Shown here piece after piece: positions 9,160 to 18,049 of a stretch of DNA of 64,000 nucleotides (positions within the stretch are counted from its first letter, which is position 1; every line of letters starts with the position of its first letter). The stretch comes from Actinoplanes sp. KI2. Lineage in GTDB: Bacteria > Actinomycetota > Actinomycetes > Mycobacteriales > Micromonosporaceae. Both the position numbers and the translations under genes were made by a program. The stretch is from contig NZ_JAOSZE010000033.1 in NCBI RefSeq assembly GCF_025630775.1, forward strand, positions 1 to 64,000, given 5' to 3'. The notes below the pieces were generated by a model. That model was not told the origin of the DNA. It searched no databases and saw only the letters and a program-made list of their open reading frames with translations.

Positions 9160-9819
9160 TCAGGCAGTCGCGAACGCCGCTAGTCGCCGGGTCTCGACCT
9201 CGGCGGCCAGCGGCGGCGCCTTTTCCAGGGCCGACGGCAGGCCGCAGGACGCGAGCCAGTTCGCCAGCATGGTGTGGCCGCCCTGGGTCAGCACCGACTC
9301 GGGGTGGAACTGCACGCCCTCGATCGGCAGCGTGCGGTGGCGCATCGCCATCACCACGCCCGACTCGGTGCGGCCGGTCACCTCGATCTCGTCGGGCAGC
9401 GTCTCGGGCAGCACGGCCAGCGAGTGGTAGCGGGTCGCGGTGAACGGGTCGGGGAGACCCGCGAGGACGCCGGCGCCGCTGTGGTGGACCTCGGACGTCT
9501 TGCCGTGCAGCAGCTCGGGCGCGCGCGTCACGGTGGCACCGAAGGCGGCCCCGATCGCCTGATGACCGAGGCAAACCCCAAACATCGGGACCTTTCCGGC
9601 GTACGCCCGAATGGTCTCCATGGTGATGCCGGCGCGTTCCGGCGTGCCCGGCCCCGGCGAGAGCAGGATGCCGGCGGCGCCGAAGGTGCCCACCTCGGCC
9701 ACGCTGATCTCGTCGTTCCGGCGCACCTCGCAGTCGGCGCCGAGCTGGCCGAGGTACTGCACCAGGTTGAAGACGAACGAGTCGTAGTTGTCGATCACGA
9801 GGATGCGCACGTCAGTCAC
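9160..9819 (-). CDS. trpG: Anthranilate/aminodeoxychorismate synthase component II (glutamine amidotransferase)
   Basis: 219-residue class I glutamine amidotransferase supplying ammonia to chorismate-using synthases. It has VIDNYDSFVFNL at the N-terminus, the oxyanion/nucleophile motif GVCLGHQ, and the catalytic His/Glu as FHPES. The trpG-next-to-pknB order is conserved in actinobacteria. No TrpE/PabB partner lies nearby, so whether it serves tryptophan, folate or both cannot be decided here. GTG start at 9819 overlaps the upstream small membrane gene by 8 nt. Confidence 0.93.
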   Translation of the reverse strand: MTDVRILVIDNYDSFVFNLVQYLGQLGADCEVRRNDEISVAEVGTFGAAGILLSPGPGTPERAGITMETIRAYAGKVPMFGVCLGHQAIGAAFGATVTRAPELLHGKTSEVHHSGAGVLAGLPDPFTATRYHSLAVLPETLPDEIEVTGRTESGVVMAMRHRTLPIEGVQFHPESVLTQGGHTMLANWLASCGLPSALEKAPPLAAEVETRRLAAFATA

Positions 9820-10138
9820 CTGGGATTACGACGGGGGACGAGGACTTGGTCTTCTTGCCCGGCACGGACGCCGAGGGGTGCGGTGCGTTCGACTCGGTGC
9901 TGTACGGGATCGAGTCGGGCCCTTCGTCCGAGGACGAGGGGACCGCGTTCGGATCCTCCTGGGCCGGGCCCTGCTGGGTGTCCGCGCCGACCTGCACGTC
10001 GTCGAACGGGAGCAGCGGGGTGGCCCACGGGAACACCACGTACCAGAGCAGCGCGGTGGTGGCCGCGATCAGGCCGATCGAGCCGGTCAGTTTGCCCCAG
10101 AAGCCGAACGGGAGCTTGCGCCAGATCCAGGCGTACAT
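9812..10138 (-). CDS. small single-pass membrane protein of the sortase operon
   Basis: 108 residues with a basic N-terminus (YAWIWRKLPFGFWGK), one transmembrane helix (about 18-37), and a Pro/Ser/Asp-rich, low-complexity extracellular tail. No catalytic motif is seen. It lies between srtE and trpG with 3-nt spacing and an 8-nt overlap, so it is co-transcribed and probably works at the envelope with the sortase. Function unknown. Confidence 0.8.
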   Translation of the reverse strand: MYAWIWRKLPFGFWGKLTGSIGLIAATTALLWYVVFPWATPLLPFDDVQVGADTQQGPAQEDPNAVPSSSDEGPDSIPYSTESNAPHPSASVPGKKTKSSSPVVIPGD

Positions 10139-10141
10139 CGC

Positions 10142-12367
10142 CTACGCCTTCGTCTTCATCTCGGCCGGCATGCCGGCGTCGGGCAGGGACTGGTTGCGCG
10201 GCACCTTCGAGGCCAGCTCGGCGTGCACGATGAGCCGCTGGTAGTTGTTGAACTTCGGGTTGCACGTGGTCAGCGTGAGCAGCGCCTTGGTCGGCTGCAC
10301 GCCCGGCTTGTCGGGCACCGGGGCGACCACCTGCACGGCGCTGGGCACCACGACCTCGTGGCCGTAAACCTTGTAGACGTACCAGTAGTCGCGGGTCTCC
10401 ACGCCGATCACGTCGCCCGGGGTGAGCTCGTCGAGCCGCCAGAAGATCTTGCGGATGCGGTGACCGGCCACCGAGAAGTTGCCGACCTGGCCGGGCATCG
10501 CGGTGTCCGGGTAGTGGCCGGGGGCGTACTTGATGTCCTGCGGGCGGACGCCGTTGACGACCACCCACTCCTTGTCGAGCTTCGGGATGTAGAGCCGCCC
10601 GACCAGGCTCTCGCCGGGCGCGGCCGGACCCTGCGGCGCGCTCGACGGACCCACGGTCGAGTCGTTCCACTCCTGGTTGAGCTCGTCGGTCAGCGCGTTC
10701 TGCTCGTCCTGCACCTTCGCCGAGTTGCCGAATACCTCGTAGCCGGCGAACAGCAGCACGATCAGCCCGAAGGTGATCATCAGCTCCCCGGAGACCCGGA
10801 TGCCGGCGCGGATCCGCGAGCCCACCGTGGGCCGGGTGAGTTCCGAATAGACGCTCTTGTAGCCCTCGCCGGTCTGCTCGGGCCGGAGCTTGACCACCCG
10901 TTCGCCGCGTTTCGCGGACGCGTCGTCGTCTGCCTCCGCGGGCGGCGGGACGTCCTTGGGGCCGTCCGGGCGTACCGGGGGCGCGGGGGCCGCGCCGAGG
11001 ACGGCATTGGGGTCGGCGGCGGCCTTCGCCTTCGCGGCCTTCGCCGCGAGCCCGGGCACCGCGGTCATCAGGGCGGTCGGGGCCTTGACCGCCGGCGGTG
11101 GCTGGGTGGTGGGTTGCGGCGGCAGAGTCGGCAGTACGCCGGTCGGGGCGTCCGGGGTGCGAATGACGGCCGTCTCGTTCGGGTCCTGACGGGCCGCCGG
11201 GTAGGCCGGGCTCACCGCCGGCGGGGTCGAGCCGACGGCCGGATAGGGGCTGGTCGGCAGGTTGGCGGTCGCCGCGGTGACCGGCGGCCCTCCCTGGCTG
11301 ACCGGCGGCTGCGCGGGGCTGACCGGCGGTCGCGCGGGGCTGACTGGTGGCTGCGGTGCTGGGTAGCCAGTGGCGGGGCTGACCGGCGGTCGCGCAGGGC
11401 TGACTGGTGGCTGCGGTGCTGGGTAGCCAGTGGCGGGGCTGACCGGCGGCTGCGGCTGCGGTGCGGGGTAGCCGGCGGCGGGGCTCACTGGCGGCTGCGG
11501 TGCTGGGTAGCCGGCGGTGGGGCTAACCGGTGGTGGGCTCGGCGTCGCGGCCGGCGCCGGCGGCGTCTGCGGCAGCAGTTGGGTGGCCTGGCTGTTCACC
11601 GGGGTGGCGGTGCTCTCCCGCCGGGGCGGCTCGAGCGGCGGGAACGGCGTCGGCTCCGGTGGCCGGGGAGTGGCCTTCGGCGCGGCGTCGCCGCCGGCCG
11701 CGGCGAAGAAGTTGAAGGAACCGGCGGCCGCGGGGATCTCGGGCTGTTGAATCCCGTTCCGGCGGCGGGCGGCTGCTGCGGCGGCGTGGACGTCATCGGC
11801 CGGCGGGCGGGCGAGCCGGTCGTGGGCGGCCGCGATGCGCCGTTCTGCCTCGGCGTCGGTGCCGATCACGGCAGTCTCGGCGGCCTCGGCGGCGGAGCGG
11901 TTTGCCTGGGGCGATAGCGCGGCCTGGAGCGACGGCGACGGGACGGCCTGCGGCGCCGGCACGGCCTGGGGCTGAGGGGCGTGCGGCTGCGGGGCGTGCG
12001 GCTGAGGGATGGCCTGGATCTGTGGGACATGGTGCTGCGGGCCGGCCTGAGCTGGCGGGCTGGCCGGAGGCGCGACGGCCTGTGGTGGGCCGGCCGGAGG
12101 CGCGACGGCCTGTGGTGGGCCAGCCGGAGGCGCGACGCCCTGAGATGGGGCGACCTGAGGCGGAGCGGCCTGCGGCGGCGGGGCGGCTTGCGGCGGCGGG
12201 GTGGGCCGTGCCGGGATGCCGAGGCCGATCGGCGGCGAGAGTGGGCCGCCGGGCACGCCGTCGGGGGAGGCGTCGGTGATCCGTGGGATGTATGCCGTCT
12301 GGGCGTCACCGTCGGGCGCGCGGTGCCGACCGGAATTGCCGCTCGCCGGGTTGTCCGGGTCTGCCAT
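10142..12367 (-). CDS. srtE: Class E sortase with ~500-residue proline-rich N-terminal extension
   Basis: 741 residues. The C-terminal third is a sortase: transmembrane helix about 545-565 (ELMITFGLIVLLFAGYEVFG), the YIPKLDKEWVVVNGV strand, catalytic His in SVAGHRI, catalytic Cys702 in TLTTC and catalytic Arg711 (YQRLIVHAEL). Sortase E anchors LAXTG-type proteins to peptidoglycan. The first ~530 residues are Pro/Ala/Gln-rich and predicted cytoplasmic and disordered, with two repeat families: PPAGPPQAVA-type and a 20-residue GYPAPQPPVSPA-type unit whose 60-bp DNA repeat is near-perfect around 11316-11435. Typical class E sortases are far shorter. The start ATG overlaps the DUF881 stop by one base. 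Confidence 0.92.
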   Translation of the reverse strand: MADPDNPASGNSGRHRAPDGDAQTAYIPRITDASPDGVPGGPLSPPIGLGIPARPTPPPQAAPPPQAAPPQVAPSQGVAPPAGPPQAVAPPAGPPQAVAPPASPPAQAGPQHHVPQIQAIPQPHAPQPHAPQPQAVPAPQAVPSPSLQAALSPQANRSAAEAAETAVIGTDAEAERRIAAAHDRLARPPADDVHAAAAAARRRNGIQQPEIPAAAGSFNFFAAAGGDAAPKATPRPPEPTPFPPLEPPRRESTATPVNSQATQLLPQTPPAPAATPSPPPVSPTAGYPAPQPPVSPAAGYPAPQPQPPVSPATGYPAPQPPVSPARPPVSPATGYPAPQPPVSPARPPVSPAQPPVSQGGPPVTAATANLPTSPYPAVGSTPPAVSPAYPAARQDPNETAVIRTPDAPTGVLPTLPPQPTTQPPPAVKAPTALMTAVPGLAAKAAKAKAAADPNAVLGAAPAPPVRPDGPKDVPPPAEADDDASAKRGERVVKLRPEQTGEGYKSVYSELTRPTVGSRIRAGIRVSGELMITFGLIVLLFAGYEVFGNSAKVQDEQNALTDELNQEWNDSTVGPSSAPQGPAAPGESLVGRLYIPKLDKEWVVVNGVRPQDIKYAPGHYPDTAMPGQVGNFSVAGHRIRKIFWRLDELTPGDVIGVETRDYWYVYKVYGHEVVVPSAVQVVAPVPDKPGVQPTKALLTLTTCNPKFNNYQRLIVHAELASKVPRNQSLPDAGMPAEMKTKA

Positions 12368-13173
12368 TACTCGGCAACCCGAGCGGATCGGAGGTCGCTC
12401 GACCCGTCGTACGCCCGCACCGTCACGTTCCTCTCCACAGTCTCCGAGTAGCCGAGGCCGAAATCAGCGACCGCATCCTTGAATTGCTGGACTCCCTCCG
12501 CGGAATCCAACGCCTGATGCATCCGTGTGGGTTCGCCGATCGCCGTGATCTTGAAAGGTGGTGAGAAGACCTGCCCGTGTAGTAGCAGCGTGTTGCCGAC
12601 ACAGCGTACCGCGCTGGTGGAGATGACGCGGACATCCATGATCGACATTGCCTCGGCCCCACCGGCCCAGAGGGCGTTCACCACCGCCTGAACATCACCC
12701 TGATGGACGACGAGATCGTCATTGTCCGGTGCGTTCGGGCCGAGGTCGGCGCCCCGTCGCGACGAGTCGTTGAGCGTCACGGTGAGGCCGGGGCCCTTCA
12801 GCGCGGTGAAGCCGGCCGCGGTCCGCAGCGCTTCGGCCCTCTCCCGGGCCTCCTTGACCGGTTGGTCGACCTCGGCGAGCCGAGCGGTGTCCTGGTCGAC
12901 CTCGGCGCGCAGCTTGGCGGCCTGCCTCTCCCGGTCGTCCAGCCGAACTCGCTTGTCCGAGATGAGCTGGGCGAGCTGGGGCCGCCGGTCGTCGCGCAAC
13001 TGGGTGCCGTCGGCGGTCCGGGCGGAGGTGGTGAAGAGCAGGCCCGCGGCGAGGGCGATCAGCGGCACCCCGACCGTCCACCGGCTGCGCCGGGCGCCCC
13101 GGCGCGGCCGCAGCCCGCCGAGCGCGCGCCGCAGCACGAGCCGCCACGACGGCGCGCCGGTCGCGTACTCCAC
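12367..13173 (-). CDS. DUF881 family membrane protein
   Basis: 268 residues from a GTG at 13173: basic N-terminus, one transmembrane helix (about 34-52), a coiled-coil segment (RVRLDDRERQAAKLRAEVDQ onward) and the DUF881 domain with GPGLTVTLNDS, a conserved VHQGDVQAVVNALW block and ERNVTVRAYDGSSD. The family is found next to crgA and trpG in actinobacteria; its molecular role is not established. The frame stays open upstream to 13311, but those residues do not resemble the family, so the GTG with GGAAGGGATGGGG upstream was preferred. First gene of the minus-strand sortase operon. Confidence 0.85.
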   Translation of the reverse strand: MEYATGAPSWRLVLRRALGGLRPRRGARRSRWTVGVPLIALAAGLLFTTSARTADGTQLRDDRRPQLAQLISDKRVRLDDRERQAAKLRAEVDQDTARLAEVDQPVKEARERAEALRTAAGFTALKGPGLTVTLNDSSRRGADLGPNAPDNDDLVVHQGDVQAVVNALWAGGAEAMSIMDVRVISTSAVRCVGNTLLLHGQVFSPPFKITAIGEPTRMHQALDSAEGVQQFKDAVADFGLGYSETVERNVTVRAYDGSSDLRSARVAE

Positions 13174-13368
13174 GTCCCCATCCCTTCCGAGGAGGTCATG
13201 GCCTCCCGAAACGCCGCGCCGGACAATTTCCTCGCCCGCGGGTGCCGGTCTGCGCGCCGACTTGACTAGGCTAGCTGTCGAACAGTATTCGCCACGGGCA
13301 GCATTGGGCACCTCCCCAGCCGCTCAGCGGTGGGTTGTTCACCACTTGTTGCCCTTCAGGAGAGCACC

Positions 13369-13632
13369 GTGCCGAAGTCTCAGGTCCGCAAGAAGAAGGT
13401 CTACACCCCGCCGACGGATGTCCGTCCGGCGGCGGCTGCGGCGAACAAGAAGCCGAGCCCGACCTGGTTGCCGATCACCGCCGTGACGCTCATCGTGGTG
13501 GGCATCGCCTGGCTGGTCGTCTACTACCTGTCCTCGCAGCGCTGGCCGGTGGAGTCCTGGTCGTACTGGAACCTCGCGGTCGGCTTCGGCTGCATGGTCG
13601 CCTCGCTGGGTCTCCTGTCCCGCTGGCGATAG
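13369..13632 (+). CDS. crgA: CrgA, cell-division regulator
   Basis: 87-residue protein with a basic N-terminus (MPKSQVRKKKVYTPP) and two transmembrane helices (about 33-54 and 67-86, ending LLSRWR). CrgA inhibits or paces Z-ring formation in Streptomyces and bridges FtsZ/PBPs in mycobacteria. GTG start with CAGGAGA 5-6 nt upstream. It is divergent from DUF881; the 195-nt gap between them must hold both promoters, and no gene is seen in it. Confidence 0.95.
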   Translation: MPKSQVRKKKVYTPPTDVRPAAAAANKKPSPTWLPITAVTLIVVGIAWLVVYYLSSQRWPVESWSYWNLAVGFGCMVASLGLLSRWR

Positions 13633-13679
13633 GCCCGCCATGCCCGCTTTTGCCGGGTAATGTGATCTTCGCCCGTTTA

Positions 13680-13711
13680 AGCGCACCTCGCGATCGCAGC
13701 GGGGTGCGCTT
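13680..13711 (+). terminator. rho-independent terminator of crgA
   Basis: AGCGCACC pairs perfectly with GGTGCGCT across a loop of about 14 nt and is followed by TTT. It lies about 50 nt downstream of the crgA stop. Confidence 0.7.
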
Positions 13712-13823
13712 TCGCGCACCGGGTCGCGCCCAGAAGATGCACTGACAGTGCAACTTTCCTGGCCATGTGCGGCCGTCTATTACTGGCGGGTAACATAGGG
13801 CAGCCGATCGAGAAGGAGCGCAG

Positions 13824-15953
13824 ATGGGGATCGCGCAGATTGTCGCCACCGTTCTGGCCGGCGCCGTCACGATCACGGCTGTCGTGCTGGCGGTGCGTGC
13901 CGTCCTGACCATCACCGCGGTGATTCGTCAGGGTCAACCGGCCCCGGAGCGGTTCGCCGACAAGGGCACCCGGACGAAGAAGATGCTGACCGAGACGCTC
14001 GGTCACACCCGGATGCTCAAATGGGGCTACATCGGTGCGGCCCACTGGTTCGTGATGGTCTCCTTCATGATCCTGTTCCTGCTGGTGGTCGAGGCGTACT
14101 TCGAGGTCGTCGACCCGGAGAGCGGGTTGCCGATCATCGGCGGCTGGACCGTCTACGGGCTCGTCACCGAGTGGATCGGCATCCTCGGCCTGGTCGGGAT
14201 CCTCTATTTGATCTTCGTGCGGCAGAGGGCGATCCGGACGAAGCGGTCCCGGTTCCTGGGCTCGACGATGTGGCAGGCCTACTTCGTCGAGGGCGTCATC
14301 CTGGGCGTGCTGGCCTGCGGGTTCCTGATCCGGGGCTTCAAGGTCGCCAACGGCACCTTCGAGTTCCCGGCCTGGGCGACCCCGCTGAGTCACGCGGTGG
14401 GCAGCGTTCTTCCCGCCGCCGAGGACGGGCCGACCTGGGTGGCGCTGGTCAAGCTGTTCATCTCGATGGGCTGGCTGATCACGATCGCGCTGAACCCGAC
14501 GATGGGCGTGGCCTGGCACCGGTTCCTGGCGTTCTTCAACATCTTCTTCAAGCGCAGCCCGGAGAAGCCCGCCGGCAGCGGTCTGGGCGCGCTGCGGCCG
14601 ATGATGAGCGAGGGCAAGCCGCTCGACTTCGAGGAGGCCGACCCGGAGAAGGACCAGTTCGGCGTCGCCCAGGTCGAGCAGTTCAGCTGGAAGGGCCTGC
14701 TGGACTTCTCCACGTGCACGGAGTGCGGCCGCTGCCAGTCGCAGTGCCCGGCGTGGAACACCGCGAAGCCCCTCTCGCCGAAGCTGCTGGTGCTGTCGCT
14801 GCGTGATCACGCGTACGCGAAAGCGCCTTATCTTCTGGCCGGCGGCGGCAAGGACCTCTCCGGCGAGGAGACCGGCACGGCCGAGCAGCTCGCCGGGGTG
14901 GACGTGCTGGCCATGGCCGAGGCCGAGCGGCCGCTGATCGGGACGGTCGACGAGAACGGGATCATCGACCCGGACGTGCTGTGGTCGTGCACCACCTGCG
15001 GCGCGTGCGTCGAGCAGTGCCCGGTGGACATCGAGCACATCGATCACATCGTCGACATGCGGCGGTACCAGGTGATGATCGAGTCGAGCTTCCCGTCCGA
15101 GGCCGGCGTGATGCTGCGCAACCTGGAGAACAAGGGCAACCCGTGGGGTGCCCCGCCGAACACCCGCGAGGACTGGACCAAGGGCCTCGACTTCGAGGTG
15201 CCCCGGGTCGGTGAGAAGGACGACTTCGAGTACCTCTTCTGGGTGGGCTGTGCCGGCGCGTTCGAGGACCGGGCGAAGAAGACCACCCGCGCGGTGGCGA
15301 AGCTGCTGCACGAGGCCGGCGTCGACTACGCGATCCTCGGCGAGGGCGAGACCTGCACCGGTGACCCGGCCCGGCGGATCGGCAACGAGTTCGTCTTCCA
15401 GATGCTCGCCCAGCAGAACGTCGAGACCCTGCAGGAAGCGAACGTCAAGAAGATCGTCGCGACCTGCCCGCACTGCTTCAACACCCTGGGCAACGAGTAC
15501 GAGCAGCTCGGCCTCAAGGTCGAGGTGGTGCACCACACGCAGTTGCTGGCGCATCTGGTCAAGACGGGCAAGCTCACCCCGGTCGAGCCGATCGCGGGCG
15601 ACGTGACCTACCACGACCCCTGCTACCTGGGCCGGCACAACCGGGTCTTCGACGCTCCGCGCGAGGTGCTCGGCGAGACCGCCAACCTTGTCGAGATGCC
15701 GCGCAACTCCGAGCGCTCCTTCTGCTGCGGCGCCGGTGGCGCCCGCATGTGGATGGAGGAGAAGATCGGCAAGCGGATCAACATCGAGCGCACCGAGGAA
15801 GCCCTGTCCACCGGCGCGAAGACGATCGCGGTCGGCTGCCCGTTCTGCTACACGATGATCGGCGACGGGGTCACCGCGAAGGCTCAGCAGGAGAACGTCG
15901 AGGTCGTCGACGTCGCCACGGTCCTGCTGCGCTCGCTGAAGCAGGAGGTCTAG
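13824..15953 (+). CDS. Membrane-bound Fe-S oxidoreductase (HdrD/GlpC-like, Rv0338c type)
   Basis: 709 residues. The N-terminal half has about five to six transmembrane helices resembling a nitrate-reductase gamma/HdrE cytochrome b module. Two [4Fe-4S] ferredoxin motifs follow, CTECGRCQSQCP (about 298) and CTTCGACVEQCP (about 389), then two CCG-type cysteine-rich domains (CPHCFNTLGNEY...YHDPCYLGRHN and SFCCGAGG...GCPFCYTM). It probably passes electrons between the quinone pool and a cytoplasmic partner. Related actinobacterial proteins are often essential, but the physiological substrate is unknown. GAGAAGGAG precedes the ATG. Confidence 0.9.
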   Translation: MGIAQIVATVLAGAVTITAVVLAVRAVLTITAVIRQGQPAPERFADKGTRTKKMLTETLGHTRMLKWGYIGAAHWFVMVSFMILFLLVVEAYFEVVDPESGLPIIGGWTVYGLVTEWIGILGLVGILYLIFVRQRAIRTKRSRFLGSTMWQAYFVEGVILGVLACGFLIRGFKVANGTFEFPAWATPLSHAVGSVLPAAEDGPTWVALVKLFISMGWLITIALNPTMGVAWHRFLAFFNIFFKRSPEKPAGSGLGALRPMMSEGKPLDFEEADPEKDQFGVAQVEQFSWKGLLDFSTCTECGRCQSQCPAWNTAKPLSPKLLVLSLRDHAYAKAPYLLAGGGKDLSGEETGTAEQLAGVDVLAMAEAERPLIGTVDENGIIDPDVLWSCTTCGACVEQCPVDIEHIDHIVDMRRYQVMIESSFPSEAGVMLRNLENKGNPWGAPPNTREDWTKGLDFEVPRVGEKDDFEYLFWVGCAGAFEDRAKKTTRAVAKLLHEAGVDYAILGEGETCTGDPARRIGNEFVFQMLAQQNVETLQEANVKKIVATCPHCFNTLGNEYEQLGLKVEVVHHTQLLAHLVKTGKLTPVEPIAGDVTYHDPCYLGRHNRVFDAPREVLGETANLVEMPRNSERSFCCGAGGARMWMEEKIGKRINIERTEEALSTGAKTIAVGCPFCYTMIGDGVTAKAQQENVEVVDVATVLLRSLKQEV

Positions 15954-16615
15954 GCGCTGGAGCCGGCCGTGGCCGCCGTGGTCGACGCGATGATCGCGAC
16001 CATCACGGCGGCCTGGATCTCCTCGATCGTCTTGCGGACGGCGTCGGCGGCCCAGGCGCCCTCGCTGATCTCCTTGAGCCGGGGCTGGATCAGTTTGCGA
16101 TCCAGCCCGGGCAGGATCTTGCGGTCCAGTTCGGTGGCGACGATCAGCGCGCACAGGGCGGCCGTCCGCGGCTCGACCGGACCTTCGCCGAGCACCGCGG
16201 CGCGGATGCGCTCCCGGGCGTCCGCCTCGACGGCCGGCGGCTCGCCGTTCGCCGACGGGTACTTCGTTCGGGGGAAAACCCAGAGCACCCTGTCCTTCTC
16301 CACGGTGAGCACGCCGTCGGCCACCAGCCTGTCGAGAATCCGGGGCCGCGCCTGCTTGGACAGCTTCGTTACCCAGTGGCCGGGTTTGCGGGGCTTGTCG
16401 GCCTCGATGCGGGCCAGGGCCTCGTCGGCGAGCGCGTCCCCGATCGGCCCGCGATCCACCACCACGACCCGCTTGTCCTCGATGTCGACCCGGCGGGCCA
16501 GCGCGAGCTCGAGCAGAATCGCCCCGCCCAGGCCGTTGTCCAGCCGGGTGCCGTCGGTGAGCGGCGTGCCGTCCTCGTCGTACGCGAGCAGCAGGAACTC
16601 CTCGGCAATGCTCAT
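15950..16615 (-). CDS. GPP34 (GOLPH3/VPS74-like) family protein
   Basis: 221 residues matching the bacterial GPP34 fold: FLLLAYDEDGTP near the N-terminus, then DNGLGGAILLELALARRV, a helical middle part (RPRILDRLVADGVL) and RTAALCALIVATELDRKIL. Eukaryotic homologues bind phosphatidylinositol-4-phosphate; actinomycetes encode many paralogues, generally of unknown function. The gene converges on the Fe-S oxidoreductase with a 4-nt overlap. The reading frame stays open far upstream to 18154, but MSIAEEFLLL is the natural family start. Confidence 0.88.
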   Translation of the reverse strand: MSIAEEFLLLAYDEDGTPLTDGTRLDNGLGGAILLELALARRVDIEDKRVVVVDRGPIGDALADEALARIEADKPRKPGHWVTKLSKQARPRILDRLVADGVLTVEKDRVLWVFPRTKYPSANGEPPAVEADARERIRAAVLGEGPVEPRTAALCALIVATELDRKILPGLDRKLIQPRLKEISEGAWAADAVRKTIEEIQAAVMVAIIASTTAATAGSSA

Positions 16616-16717
16616 GATTCGACGGTAGCGGGTGGCGCGGCACACGTACTTCACGCCACCGTGTTCACGCACGCGAATGGCCGGTCCGGCACAATGGGGA
16701 CCGAGGTGGAACCGATC

Positions 16718-18049
16718 ATGGACGGCGTGCTCCTGACCGCGGTGCTCCCGTTGGCGGCGTTCGCGCTGCTCACGGCGGCAAACGCGTTCTTCGTGGCGGC
16801 CGAGTTCGGGCTCGTCACGGTCGACCGGGCCGAGATCGGCCGGCGCGCGAGCGAGGGGGACCGCCGGGCCCGGACGGTGCAGCGGGTCCTGCACAACCTG
16901 TCGTTCCAGCTCTCCGGCACCCAGCTCGGCATCACGCTGGCCACGGTGCTGACCGGTTACCTGGCCGAGCCGGCGCTCTCCAAGCTGTTCACCCCGCTGG
17001 TCGAGCCGATCGCGGGGGACGCGACCGACGGCATCACGCACGCGCTGGCGCTGATCGTCGCCACCCTGCTCTCCATGCTCTTCGGCGAGCTGGTGCCCAA
17101 GAACGCGGCGCTGGCCCGGCCGATGCGGGTCGCACTGATGACGGCGGCCCCCCTGCGTACCTTCTCCCGGCTCTTCAAATGGCTGATCGCGGCGCTGAAC
17201 GGATCGGCCAACTGGCTCGTCCGCCGGATCGGCATCGAGCCGCAGGAGGAGCTGGCCAGCGCAAGGTCCCCGGAGGAGCTGGGCCTGCTCGCCGCGATCA
17301 GCGCCCGGGCCGGCGCGCTGCCCACCGAGACCGCGACGCTGATGCGGCGCACGATCCGCTTCGGCGAGAAGCGGGCGGCCAAGGCGATGACCCCGCGAGT
17401 CGACGTGGTCGGGCTGACCTCGACCGCGAGCGTCGCCGATCTGATCGCGATCGCCCGGGAGACCGGGCACACCCGCTTCCCGATCTACGAGAACACCATC
17501 GACGTGGTCACCGGCGTGGCCGGCGTGCCGGACGCGCTCGGGGTGCCGCTCGAGCGCCGTGCGGCGACTCGCGTCGCGACCATCGCCAAGGAGCCGGTGT
17601 ACGTGCCGGAGAGCCTCGGCCTCGACAAGGTGCTCGCGGCGCTGCGGGCGGAGCACGCCGACCTGGCGATCGTCGTGGACGAGTACGGCGGCACCGACGG
17701 CGTGGTGACGGTCGAGGACCTGATCGAGGAGCTGGTCGGCGAGATCACCGACGAGTACGACACGGACATGGACGAGGCCGGCACCCAGGAGCTGACCGCG
17801 CCGGGCGGGGACAAGACGTTCCTGGTCGACGGGCTGCTGCGCGAGGACGAGCTGATGGAGCAGACCGGGTTCGTGCTGCCCGAGGGGCCGTACGAGACGC
17901 TGGCCGGTTTTCTGCTGGCCCGGCTCGGCCACATCCCGGTGGTGGGCGAGTCGCTCGAGGAGAACGGCTGGGAGTTCACCGTGATGGAGGTCGACCGGCA
18001 CCGGATCGAGCAGGTCCGGGTGGTCGCGCCGGAGCCCGCCGATGACTAA
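16718..18049 (+). CDS. CNNM/CorC-HlyC family membrane protein (DUF21 + CBS pair + CorC_HlyC)
   Basis: 443 residues: DUF21/CNNM transmembrane domain (about 1-200, with NAFFVAAEFGLVTVDR and FGELVPKNAAL), tandem CBS domains (to about 345, TPRVDVVGL and DLAIVVDEYGGTDGVVT), then a CorC_HlyC domain (GDKTFLVDGLL...GYPVVGES-like region). The family is associated with Mg2+/Co2+ homeostasis. ATG 16718 was chosen over ATG 16694 because GAGGTGGA lies 7 nt upstream. It overlaps the following paralogue by 8 nt. Confidence 0.9.
   Translation: MDGVLLTAVLPLAAFALLTAANAFFVAAEFGLVTVDRAEIGRRASEGDRRARTVQRVLHNLSFQLSGTQLGITLATVLTGYLAEPALSKLFTPLVEPIAGDATDGITHALALIVATLLSMLFGELVPKNAALARPMRVALMTAAPLRTFSRLFKWLIAALNGSANWLVRRIGIEPQEELASARSPEELGLLAAISARAGALPTETATLMRRTIRFGEKRAAKAMTPRVDVVGLTSTASVADLIAIARETGHTRFPIYENTIDVVTGVAGVPDALGVPLERRAATRVATIAKEPVYVPESLGLDKVLAALRAEHADLAIVVDEYGGTDGVVTVEDLIEELVGEITDEYDTDMDEAGTQELTAPGGDKTFLVDGLLREDELMEQTGFVLPEGPYETLAGFLLARLGHIPVVGESLEENGWEFTVMEVDRHRIEQVRVVAPEPADD

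Noticed and set aside
9160..9819. pathway-specific symbol pabA for the amidotransferase
   Set aside because: Sequence alone does not separate TrpG from PabA; the common neighbourhood name trpG was used with the ambiguity stated.
9788..11917. 709-codon plus-strand frame opposite the sortase gene
   Set aside because: Antisense to a gene with clear sortase catalytic motifs; the translated product is low-complexity Gly/Arg with no ribosome binding site.
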